Below, one piece after another: positions 48,786 to 59,597 of a DNA stretch of 64,000 nt. The first letter of the stretch is position 1; every line of letters begins with the position of its first letter. Location: contig WBMW01000461.1 in NCBI GenBank assembly GCA_013396635.1, positions 1 to 64,000 of the forward strand. The letters are read 5' to 3'. Source of the stretch: Penelope pileata. Taxonomy: Eukaryota; Chordata; Aves; Galliformes; Cracidae. The notes under the pieces were generated by a model. It had not been told where the DNA came from. It was given only the letters and a program-made list of their open reading frames with translations, and searched no databases. The translations under genes and the position numbers were made by a program.

Positions 48786-50328
48786 GGAACCTGCTCTGGC
48801 AGGGGGGTTGGACTCGATGATCTCTCGAGGTCCCTTCCAACCCCTGCAATTCTGTGATTCTGTGATTCTGTGAAGGGCTCTTTTTCCATTAAATTGCCAT
48901 TCTTCAATAAAGAAACAGGTCTTAGTAATACGAGCATGCATTCCTCAGTCATTCTCTGAACTGTTAGCCTTCCTCTCCTAGAGAAACATTTCATGAATTC
49001 AGCCTCTGAAAGCACAGTCTTTTGTCCAATTCCCTGGCTTCTCTTAGGACTCTTCTGTGTTATATTTTAAAAACTTGGATCTTGCCTCTCTTCTCTTCCT
49101 TGTGTTAAGAATTGTTGAAGATCTGCTTTGCTTCTTTTATGTATTTATTGTTCTGTATTCCCTTCAGCAAAGCAAGCATCCAGTCAGGTGGCTGAAGGGC
49201 TTTCATTCATATGATCCCTTAGCTGCTTGATTTTTACAACAATGTTAATCTCCCTTATTTTTAAAATAAATGATCTCATGACTGAGAAACCAAAGTCCAT
49301 GCTTTATTTTAAACACTTTTTATCTCACAGACTGTTTCAGGATGTTGCCTTGTAATTTAATAGTGCCAAATAGGGATCAGAACTTGACTTCTAGGCCTTT
49401 GAAAGCATCCTTTTAACATCTTTTTAAACTATTTTTCGTAATGTCTGTGTGCACATTCTGTTTTTTTGTACTTTCCAACAATGTATTTACTTTACAAATG
49501 TATGAACGTCTGTCTAAAAACAAGGTACTGGTTTGATTTTTTGCTTCCACGCTATATTTGATACTTCATATTGCTTGAATTTCATTTGCATTTTTGAAGA
49601 TTTATCTTTGAATAATTTACATTTATTCTGCCTCCATGTATATCTATGTGTTTCCTGCTAAAAAATGTATTTTTATATTTCATAGAATCATATAGCTGTT
49701 TTGTGCATCTATTGAAATAGACATTTTTATTTTTGTATTTGAATCAGATTTGGAAGACAAATGATTTCCTCCATTTGAGGGTCTGAACTAATGTCTGACT
49801 TTATACTAGGAATTAGAAATTTCATAAAACTTGAAGAATCACATGGTTTATTTAGCTATCCTGAACATGTTATAAATCTCTGAAACGTCTTCAGTTTTTA
49901 CAGTCTCATGAGAAACTGAAACTTCCAGATTTCAGATGTTCTGAAAGAATGCAGTAATCTTTAAATGTGTTTAACACCCTCAGTTAGATTTTTGCTCTTC
50001 ATAACCTAGTTATAAACTAGTTTTTACACATTAGACTCATGAAGTAAAAGCTCTACTGGATTAACTTCTGTTTTGAAATTCTGCAAAAAATTCAGACTAT
50101 GGTTTTCAGTTTAGTCTTTTGTGCAAAAATCTTTTAGGTAACCAAAAGCCCATACGTAATGCAGAGGCTGTTCTCAGCTTGGAAAACAGGAATATCCTAC
50201 CTGCAACTGTTATGTTATTACTGAGAGGCTGCAAATAGGTCTACAAATAGACCTAGAGATAAAGCAACTCAGTTCTATTAGTACCAAAGAGTTGTTTGGA
50301 ACTTCTTTCATTTATTAATAAAGCTATC

Positions 50329-50360
50329 AAGTGATCAAAGCTTTCTTGCTTTGATCACTT
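50329..50360. repeat. Perfect 13-bp hairpin
   Basis: The left stem AAGTGATCAAAGC (50329-50341) is the exact reverse complement of the right stem (50348-50360), with loop TTTCTT. It is too short for a microRNA precursor and is not followed by a T run typical of a terminator. Confidence 0.9.
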
Positions 50361-51581
50361 ACTCTTCTGACAGATTGTAGACTTCATTCCTTTAAACTTC
50401 ATTTATTCTTGTGAATTTTGTGAACCAGAAATTGTAGGTTTATGCAAAAGTTGTCATTGCATTGACATTTATAAAAGAGTTTGTGCTCAGGTGGAAGCAA
50501 TATACTTCTTGTCATCGTGTTTCATAGATAAAACCTTAACTACTAAATTCTGTAATTATTCTTTATTATGCTGATATCCTTACAAAGGGAAATCGCTTGC
50601 AGTTAAAGCACTGGATATGTATGCCATTCAAGCTTCTGATATAAAATCCCCCACTAACTTCAGATAATTCTGGATCTGTAATATTTTTTCTTCTGATAAA
50701 GATTTTGCAAAGCTAAAATCATTAATTTCTGCTTTATACCTAGGAAAGAATGAAACAACATAGTATTAATACTGAAGGTGCTAACCTTAGTATAAAATTT
50801 CAAAGCTTTTTAAAAATTATATTTTTAGATCATATTAAAACTCAGTCTCTCTCTGTCTCATGTTGGAGGTCCAGTGTTTCATAGAAATAAATGTTTGTTG
50901 ATCAAGACTGGTTCTGCAGAGGGGGGGAAATTCCCTGGAAAGAGGGAAAGCAGGAACTTCGCTTTGTTGTACCAGGATAAGCTTCCAGACCAATTTGCTA
51001 TTTTGCAGGGATCTTTCTTGTTCTTTGTCTAGCTTTACTATCAGGGTAATTAGGACAGATAGACTTTCATCTGAGATGGCTTTGTATAGCTCCAATGAGC
51101 ACTGAAATTTGGTCCTATGCCAGTTTATATCAACTTGAAGTTAGGGCCTTCAGGTGATGAGTTGTTAGTGGCAACTTGTTCCCATGATACAAGGAGTTCT
51201 GACCATTAGCAGAACCTTAACTGCTATTGACTGGTTCCAAAATGATATTCCTGCTACAGCATTAGTTATTGTAAATCATTTGAAATAGCCATATAAACAT
51301 GTCTGAGTGGTATGTTCTGGAAGCCTAATCGATATAGTGTCACATTAAACAGTGAGGAACAGAGAAGTAAAGGGAGTGTCTAATTATAAGGAAAAGATAA
51401 ATAATTCTGTGTAAATATGTGGAAATGTACAGTTGCTGTCACATAAATAACCCAATTGTAGGTATGAAATGATAGTATTTTTTCTTCCTGGTTTTGCTGG
51501 CCACGGAGCTGGCCTAATTTTCACCCCTCTGCTTGTCTGCCAACTTGTTAGACCTGCTAGCCTATTGCGGTTCTGTTAGTG

Positions 51582-51598
51582 TTTTTTTTTTTTTTTTT
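51582..51598. repeat. Poly-T tract
   Basis: A run of about 17 T. Confidence 0.88.
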
Positions 51599-51939
51599 CT
51601 TTTGGATTGTTATGGATTTGCATGTGCAAATAAGTTTTTTGTATTTATAAGGGGCCACTTGTGAGGCCACTGCCTAATTTATCTGCCTTCCAACAGACTT
51701 CTCACTTAAGCTGGTTGTTTTCTACCATCTGCAGATGAGTTGGCAAGTCCCCTGCAGGTGAGTTCATTCTGTGTACCAGATGCATGCTATTTGTAGTCGA
51801 TGAAATTTACAAAGCAAGCTGCATATAACAACTAAACAGAGGCTGGATTCAACTGTTGTGTGAATTTAGAAGGGAGATAGGCCTGAGGAACAAGACTGAT
51901 CAAAATTACTTTTGAACTCACAGGTAGAAGTCTTCTACT

Positions 51940-51994
51940 TCTCAATGATCTCTGGAGGTCCCTTCCAACCCCTACAATTCTGTGATTCTGTGAT
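51940..51994 (+). mobile_element. Very short CR1 3' tail, ATTCTGTG type
   Basis: About 55 bases: AATGATCTCTGGAGGTCCC, then TTCCAACCCCTACAATTCTG and two terminal repeats. This matches the last 60 bases of the CR1 at 47188-48873 with a few differences and is an extreme 5' truncation. Confidence 0.88.
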
Positions 51995-54061
51995 ACTTGC
52001 TATCTACATCCAGCAGTGATCTTTGTTCACTTCAGACATTCATTCCACATATATGTACACCTAAATATCTAATTCACAATTTAAGACATTTTTTCTCCAA
52101 CTTTGCCACCTGCAAATAGAAAAACATCTGATTTTCATATCAAAGAGAGTGAAAAGTATAAAATCCTGGAGGTATGCCAGGATTTTCTTCCTTGAAGGAG
52201 GACTGAATGGACATAAGCAAATAACAAGTGAAATAGAAATTTTAAGTCACACAGGTTCAGTTTTACACCCTGGACAAACTAGTAAAGATGCTGCAAACCG
52301 CAAATCAAATAGTTTAAATCTCTGTACTTTAAAATAAAAGACTGCATGTTTTATTATCTCATCCAGATGACTCATGGGCTCTGGCTTGGGCCATATTATA
52401 ATATTAAAAATTGGATCCAGATCTGCAAAGGTCCCACATATCAGCAGCAAACCTTGGGTGCTAGTAAGATCTTTTGCTACTGCAGGGATAGGAGTATGTG
52501 TGTACTCACAGATTTGAAGCCATATGTTCAAGCTCTTTCTGTTTTGTTTTGTTTTCCCCTAAAGAGTGCAATTTTTCCCTCTCTTCTACTCAGCCATTTT
52601 TACTGACAGAAGTAGCTTATTCTCCACTCTGATCTCTCATTCCAGTTTCAGAGCCTTTCTTCTCGAGGTGCCGCAGCAATGCGAAGGGTAAGTCCCCTCC
52701 CTATGCAGAGAGGCACTAGAAATACTTGAGAGCTGTCAACAATTTCAGTAGGAAACTTCCTTTCACAGTGAAGGACTCTGCATGTCAAAGCAAGCTGTTC
52801 AGCAGCTTGAATTCAGCCTACTTGATCCAGTTTGTTTACCTCTTAGGATTGCTAGCAGGGTGAGTGTTAACTCTTCGTTTAATGCTGTACTGAGCTTAAA
52901 ATGTTGCCGGTTTGGTAATGCAGGCGAATAATTTGTTTGACTGTTGAACTAATGGTAATACCAAAACCCTAAATTTAAGTGTGATTCTGTCAAATGAAGA
53001 TGTCCCCTTTCTCCACATAGTTTATTCTGATTTCTGTGTCAGCTCTTTCAACCAATTATTACTATTCCTACGAAGTGAGATTCCAGTTAAGGAAACCACA
53101 GCATTTTCCAGCAGAGAAATGACAGACTTTTTCTCATTTTACTCTCACATTTGATCCAAGGGCTTTCAGACCAACACAAGTTTAAAGAGTATTCTTCAAG
53201 TTGAGGATGTGAGCCAGTGTGTTCTATTCTGGGGATTGAGAGCATAAATACTGCCTTGGATAATAATTCCCAAGTTGCAAACCAAGGTTCTGTTGTGCCA
53301 TAATAATGCTGTTGTGTGGTCAGGTATTACTTCTTTAACAACAAACGTCTATTTATATGACCAGCCTAATAAATTATTTTAAATTTCAAGTTTTGCATTG
53401 CTACAAATCAGTCCTTGAATTTCAATGATTTCATCCACTATGCTTCACTATTATAGTACTAACATCTTAACTACCATCTGTATTGCAATCTTAACATCAA
53501 CCATGAAAACCATGAGCCACTAGTTTAAACACAACTGATTTATGCTAGAGGTAGAAGATGGTGGCAAGGTGGGAGTCTTTGTTTCTTAGACTCTACATCA
53601 TTTGGAGAAAAACCAGTTTAACTCCTACTGTAAGAAATGCTTCCTCTGTTGTCTTGGGCAAGTCACTTGAATGAGCATTTCTGTTCTTATTTTGTGTCTA
53701 ATTTAAAAATCTAACTTATGTGTCATGTATGAGGTAGAAGATGGGCCTCATTGCTGTCAACTGAGACCTGAAGATAAATTCATTTGCTTCATTTTTCCAT
53801 TGTAGGTGTCTGAAAGTGTCTATCCACCTAAAATACTTCCATGGTCTTGGTAGATATAATGCAGGATCAATAGGGACGAAGAGCAATCTGGAACAACTGG
53901 ATGACATAAAAGATAATTCAGAGTTTTTCAACAATCCTAGGCACTTTTATTTAGCCAATGGTATTGTTTTGCAAATACAGAGAGCAATTCAGCAGCTCTT
54001 TAGACTTGATATCTACATTTAGTCAGTTGAATTGACATCTAGATTGTACTGCCTAAAGCCT
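51995..54061. other. Unique non-coding DNA with one exon-like piece
   Basis: No repeat family or gene is recognised. The CpG-bearing segment at 52646-52687 is bounded by good splice signals (separate entry). Confidence 0.5.
52646..52687 (+). other. Microexon-like segment (42 nt, open in all frames)
   Basis: A pyrimidine-rich stretch ending CTCTCATTCCAG (52634-52645) precedes 42 bases followed by a consensus GTAAGT donor at 52688. All three plus-strand frames are open; frame 1 reads FQSLSSRGAAAMRR. Three CpG dinucleotides in 42 bases stand out in CpG-poor surroundings. The length is a multiple of three, as expected for an in-frame cassette exon. I cannot link it to any gene, and chance remains possible. 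Confidence 0.22.
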
Positions 54062-54630
54062 GTGCAGGTCACTCCAAAACTAACACCTCCTATTTTTTCC
54101 ATGGAAACTACAACAGATACAAAGAGCACAATAACACCATTTGATAGAGCAAATTCTCAGGTACAAAACACTCTTTTTCAACATAGTCACCACCATTAGT
54201 GGTGCATTTTCACCAGCAATGAACAAGAGTCTGCATGCTGCACTCATATCAAACGGCATCAACTATACATTGCCATCCAGAACATGGCTTGTATTTCATG
54301 TTGCTGCTGACTCTGATGAAGTGCACCACTCGCTGCCTCTCTGTGCTGGTATCCACTGTTTGGTCTCCATGAACATTCAGCAAATATCAATAAATATCAA
54401 TGAGTGCAATTTTTTCTGTGTGAAGAAATTCAGTGGCACACCTTTGCTTCACATGCACTTCAATGTCAGACATTGTTTTGTCAGAGTGCCTCTCTGCTAC
54501 CATCTGTCACACAGCAACAAAATGTAATGGAATATTGGTGGGGAGGTTGAACCTCTACCAACATCCATTTCTCATGTCACGAGCCAACATATTAAAACAG
54601 GATGTATTGCTTTCTGAGCAGACCCCGTAG
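54062..54630 (-). mobile_element. Internally deleted mariner element (Galluhop-like)
   Basis: About 570 bases bounded by imperfect terminal inverted repeats. The left end near 54069-54097 has ACTCCAAAACTAACACCTCC, and the right end near 54593-54624 reads, reversed, as a related sequence ending in a CCTGTTTTA core. On the minus strand it encodes remnants of a mariner transposase. Near 54340-54470 comes the N-terminal helix-turn-helix region (SDIEVHVKQRCATEFLHTEK, then LNVHGDQTVD). Near 54170-54200 a tail reads GGDYVEKECF, as at the mariner C-terminus. The catalytic D,D(34)D part between them is missing. Stops and frameshifts break both remnants, so this is a non-autonomous derivative. The family name is from memory of avian repeats. 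Confidence 0.75.
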
Positions 54631-54941
54631 ATTAATTTGTCTAATCTCTCTATGAATGTTGTTTTTTGATTTGTATTGACTAGGAAACAACTACAAAAAT
54701 GTACATGGCCAAATCACAGTCAGAGTGCCATGAGGGCTAGTTAATAATATCTTACAGTTGTTCTTCTAGATTTTAGGCTGGAGAAGTGGTAGAGAGAAAT
54801 TGAGTAGTTCAGTCACTTATTTGACTGTTATCAAGCCATTTCTCTTGGAACATTGCAAGAGTTGAATCCATTATTACAGTATTATTCCAGCAACACAATG
54901 CAAGGTAAATAGTATGCTGTTGTTCTTAAATGAAGCTATTC

Positions 54942-54973
54942 ATAATAATAACAGTAATAGTAATAATAATAAA
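54942..54973. repeat. (TAA)n microsatellite
   Basis: About ten trinucleotide units with CAG and TAG interruptions. Confidence 0.88.
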
Positions 54974-56078
54974 AGTTCTTTTATACAGTGACTTGTTCTT
55001 GTATCCTTCCTTATCTTATACTACGGGAGGTTAATCCATCATGTCAAATTCAGGAGATGCTTGTTTCTCCCCTCTGAGTATGCAGAAAGACTGTAAATAA
55101 CAGTATTAGGTTAGTATTTGAAATTAGGTTGGATGAATAGGAGCTAAAGCTCTTAACAACCTCTTATTTCATCTGTTATAACCTTTCCTTAGCAGCAACA
55201 CTAAGGATGTGATCCCACTCCTGTCTCAATGTGTGATTTATTTCATATGCTCTTACTCTGCTTTTAGGGTGAAGCTTGATTATTAGTTATGGATACTTAG
55301 GTGGTTGCTATTCAAGTGATATAATATATGTTTCCCTGAGTGTCTCCCTCCATTACAAGTTTAGGAGATAAGAAAGAATTGTATCAGAAAGAAAGAAATC
55401 AAATTTTCTCTCCATTGTCTCTTGTCCTCATTTCCCTGTCCCTCTGAAGAATACTATAATGCTTGATTTAGCTTTCTTTGCAATGGAATTTATATCACAG
55501 AGTAACATCCCAGTGCTCAACATGCAAGGAAACAGGAGAGTTAAGACACTTCAGAAGAAGGTTGAAATCACCCAGCAAGTTGAGTAAAGAGTAGCTGAGA
55601 GCTTCCCAACAGTGGTTCTATACATACTGAACAGATGATAAGTCCGAAATTGTCCCTCTGAGAAGCCTTTCTCTGCATTTGAAGGAGACACTTCTGCTCA
55701 CGGGGAGGTTACAATTCAGAGCTTTCTTCCTCTGATTTTTCTTTCAAACAATTGAACAAGATATCAGTCTCCTCTTTCAAAATATGTAGGGAAGGAGGGA
55801 ACAGAACTGTTTATGAGTTAGAGACCCACAAAGTAAGAAGCGGGAGTCCTAGGCTCACTTCCTTCTTCTGTCCATGTCCATCCTCCTCTTGGAGGTGTCC
55901 CTGACAGCTGCTATCTGTTCTGAACAGAGATACTTTCCCCCCATAAGGGGGGAATAAGTTTGTGATCTAGGAGGAGCATAAAGGTTACAGCATTCTCCTT
56001 TGAGGGAATGGAGAAGTTTCTGCCTCTAGTTTCAAGAAATAATTATCATTTTGCATGCAAAAATCATAGAATGGTGGG

Positions 56079-56094
56079 AAAAAAAAAAAAAAAA
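56079..56094. repeat. Poly-A tract
   Basis: About 16 A following ATCATAGAATGGTGGG. No element could be assigned. Confidence 0.85.
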
Positions 56095-56551
56095 GAGAAA
56101 GATGTTAACGTGACAAGAAGTCTTTCATTCTGTTGCAAATCATAAAGCACTTTAACATTGGAAAGCGTGCTTGGTAGGAAAAAAGGTGGTCCAGCCAGAA
56201 GAGCTAGAAATTACAAAAGAGCTCCAAATTACAAAAGGAGAGAGTTGGGTCAATGTCTGATTCAGGATCCTTAGCAAAGAGATACTCCACTAGCAATGGT
56301 GGTATTCATGCTTTAAGTCTGTTCTGACAAGAAACACAAATAAATAGCCAAGCCAGACTGAATCATAAATCATTCACGTAGTCACTTTAGTGCTCTGACT
56401 GAGAGATTGCTAGACTACTAGGCTGAATTCCCTTTGCAAGATGTCTCAGTAGCATTTCAGACTGTTTTATTCCCTAGAAATGTGATTTCAGAAAAAGGAA
56501 TGAGAGATGACTCAAGGCACATCCTTAGCCTCATACCAGAGCTACCTCAAA

Positions 56552-56579
56552 CAGAATATTTAGAATATTTAGAATATTC
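56552..56579. repeat. 9-bp tandem repeat, three units
   Basis: AGAATATTT is repeated nearly three times without mismatch. Confidence 0.9.
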
Positions 56580-58609
56580 ATTCCCAGTGAGCATAGTGAT
56601 TGTGTTATAGCAGTGCATGGTACACTTTTTTCTGCCTAGAAACAGAATTCCTTAGTTGTGTTATATGCTCTGCACTGATAACAGATTGTGGTGATTTTTT
56701 CTGTAGCCTCAGTTGAATAGACTTGTGTTTTGGAGGACAGTTGTAGTGTTTTTTCTGCAAATCACAAAGTCATGAAGTTTTTTTCAAACTGAATGGAATA
56801 TATATTTTTTTCTCCCTGGGAAACTCTACACTGTTTTAGTGTAGAACTCAATAAATCTTTTCTGACAGCTATTATGATTATTTTTTAACTTAAGTCATCA
56901 TTTATTAGCTGAACATATCTGGCCAGCTTAAATGACATTCTTTTGATATTTTTTACATGTGTTCTATTCTCTTTTTTAATATGTGTCCTAGGAGATAATA
57001 GTAGACTATAACATTTTCAAAAGACAAATCATTTTATCACTTGGGAAATATTTATGGTTGATGGCATGATAGAAAATGAACCTTGTTATAGCATCACGCT
57101 AGATAATTACAGTTTGAAATATGTACAGTATTATTCACCATAGATGATTAACCCACTTTTAAGGGGTGATGGGTGTTATTAATTGACCTGTTCACTGAAC
57201 TCTAGAAGGTGTTTGGAAAAGTGCATATACTACAAATTATGCTTCCATCTCATTAATCATCTAAGTCTCCTTCATGACTTGGTAGAAGTGGAAATCAAAA
57301 GGCTAACAGATGACCCATTCTTTCATAGGCCTACAAATATATTACAATAAATAAAATTGTTCAGGGCACAGTTCAAAAAGCAGCAGCCTTTCTCTGCTTC
57401 CCAGCAGATTTAACAGTTTCACCCTTCCCATTTCTGTTTTCTTCACTGAAGTTGCAGTCTCCCAGACTACTTAGTTTCCCCACAAAAATCCCTCCTCTCC
57501 ATTTCAGGTATCCCCTTCCTTTAACCCTTTTCATCCTTCTTTTTATTGTGTTCTCATTTGTGCCCATGTACTACATAAAATTAACCAGGTTTGCTGTATC
57601 TGGAGCACTGAGCTTTCCAACCAGTTTCATTTGATAATTTTCATTGTGAAAAACAGTGGGGGGAAGGGAAAAAGTAGCAAAAAGCATACAAGTACAAGTA
57701 CATAGCTCTCTATATCAACTCAAGACACTTGGTATAGGGTGCCCATATACTCCCCTGTGTACAGTTACCTTGTTAATGCATATCTTTCCATGTGCACTTT
57801 CAGAAGCAAAGTGTAACCACTCAAATGTATAATAGATAAGGAAAAGACAGCAGACTGAGACTAATTGAGCTATTCCTCCACCAGAAATGCAAGAGAAGGG
57901 GTTATTAATATTCTTCCTAGAGGCTTTGGATGCGCTCCAATATTTGATGAGAAATCTGCACCTGTATCCTTTGTGAATATTTAAAACATACCTCATCGTA
58001 GTGTCAGGACACAGACTTTTGTTCTGTTTGTTCTGCTAATGGGATTTAGCTTCATCAAGTAATGTTCAGCATGAGTTCTTCTAAAAGATGCCGGTATGGT
58101 TAAACTATGGTAACACGAATGATAAGTTAAAGACTTGACGGAATATTGAGTATCGCTTATGAAATAATCATGACTTTGAGATGATGGATAGACTTGATTC
58201 CCTGAATTTCCAGCTGAGACTTTCAGCAGGAGCTTCATTAGACAGACATGGGTTGAGCCTGTTTTAATCCAGATACAAATGAATTTGAAAAAATGTTCCA
58301 ACTTAAAATTTTGGATCTGAATAATTTAGATTGCCTGATTGCTCCCCAAACTAACATCTTCATTCTTGTTTTGATGACAGAAAAGAGTGGGAGTGTATTG
58401 TTGTACTGAGTTTAAATAAGTTCGGGAAACTTTCCCATCTAATCAGGGAAAATCAAATTCATGTATTTTGAAGATGAGCAAAACTGTACAGTTTTGTCAG
58501 GGGAAAATATGTTAGTCTGAAGAGTGATTCTTTTCTTCAAACATAGCACAGAGGACTTATTTACATAGACAGGGAGTAGGAAACGACTGGTTACTGAACC
58601 TTCTGAATT

Positions 58610-58627
58610 TTTACAGTATACTGTAAA
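58610..58627. repeat. Perfect 18-bp palindrome
   Basis: TTTACAGTATACTGTAAA is its own reverse complement with no spacer. Hairpins with 8-bp stems also occur nearby at 58661-58682. Confidence 0.9.
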
Positions 58628-59384
58628 TACCTTGTATAAAGAAAAAAGAAAATAAATAAATCTACTTGGTATATCAAGTAGAATCTGTCAAACCTTAATA
58701 CTAATAAAAAGCACTGCAGTGTAAGTATCTTCACATATTAGACAATGTGCCATATCATTCTTGATATTATTTGTTTATCTGACTGTCTAAAAATAATACC
58801 TAAAATCATATCACTGTCTTAACTGGATACTCATCAGTAATATTGTTCCATTCATGAAACTATTCTGAGGCTTTGAAAAGCTAACTTATCAGAGGTTATA
58901 TAAGATGAAGGAAACAGCGGGAGAGAGCTTTTGAGACATTTATTTAAGGGGTTCAGACTCCGTTTGCATGTCCGAAGATAATTTATCAGAGCAGCCTGAA
59001 ATAATTGGCCTGAGTTTAGCCACTATTCTGAAGGTGGGTCAAGGCAAATGCAGGGATCTCTGAGAGGTATGAATCTCAAATGTTGTTTAGAATGTTGATA
59101 ACTTAAGGTAGTCTTCCCTAGATCATGAATCCTTCTATTAACCTTGGCCCCAGACAGTTAAGAATTTGCACATCAACATAGAGTGTGCAGCCCTGGTAGC
59201 TCATCTACCCTTTACTCCGAGTGCTGCCCAGTGCTAGGTTTATCTTGAATCACAAAATGCATCAGCAACTGCAGCTATGTCTCCCACCATGCCATCCTTA
59301 GCAAGATTTTCACATTTAATTGGAAATGTTTTGAATTTTTTTTTTTTAAAGAAATGCCTGTTTAAAGTACAATCTAATTAAAAT

Positions 59385-59410
59385 GTATGTATATACATAT
59401 ATATATACAT
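59385..59410. repeat. (TA)n / GTATATAC simple repeat
   Basis: Alternating AT-rich dinucleotides with GTA and CAT ends, largely self-complementary. Confidence 0.85.
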
Positions 59411-59516
59411 GAAAAGACTTGCTTAATAAGCACTACAGCAATTTATTCATCATTTTGTAAGCTCGTGATTGAAGTTCTACTAACTAGCTATCTACAAACC
59501 TCTCACCTAACAGGAC

Positions 59517-59597
59517 TTGATGAGTCAGAATCAATGATCCTTGTGGATCCAACTTGCCTTCCAACTTGTGATATTCTAGGATTCTAGGATTCTATGA
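59517..59597 (+). mobile_element. Degenerate CR1 3' tail
   Basis: A plus-strand tail with ATCAATGATCCTTGTGGATC, then CTTCCAACTTGTGATATTC and three terminal octamers of the form ATTCTAGG, ATTCTAGG and ATTCTATG. Nothing upstream is recognisable as CR1, so the insertion is extremely 5' truncated or old. Confidence 0.75.

Larger units (their letters stand above)
47188..48873 (+). mobile_element. CR1 retrotransposon, right arm of inverted pair
   Basis: A plus-strand CR1 of about 1.69 kb. It starts at LFFASVFTSKTPP, a typical CR1 stretch ahead of the RT domain, runs through the RT and ends with the 3' UTR and three ATTCTGTG-type terminal repeats (48849-48873). It reaches about 45 bases further 5' than its partner. 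Outside the identical 738-base tract the two copies differ at roughly 5% of positions on the 5' side and more on the 3' side, including a strongly diverged patch at about 48490-48570. Confidence 0.97.
48874..51939. other. Unique AT-rich non-coding DNA
   Basis: No gene is recognised. A perfect 13-bp stem with a 6-base loop lies at 50329-50360, a short TAGGTCTA/TAGACCTA inverted repeat at about 50234-50253, and a T tract at 51582-51598. Confidence 0.5.
54631..59516. other. Unique AT-rich non-coding DNA
   Basis: No gene is recognised. Simple repeats at 54942-54973 (TAA)n, 56079-56094 (A)n and 56552-56579 (9-bp unit), an 18-base palindrome at 58610-58627 and an AT repeat at 59385-59410 are the only features. 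Confidence 0.5.

Noticed and set aside
49680..49695. CATAGAATCATATAG as a CR1 terminal repeat
   Set aside because: There is no adjacent CR1 3' UTR on either strand. This is a chance match in AT-rich DNA.
56066..56094. ATCATAGAATGG before a poly-A run, as a possible CR1 tail
   Set aside because: Only one octamer matches. The GTTGGAAGGGACC block expected next to a minus-strand CR1 tail is missing.
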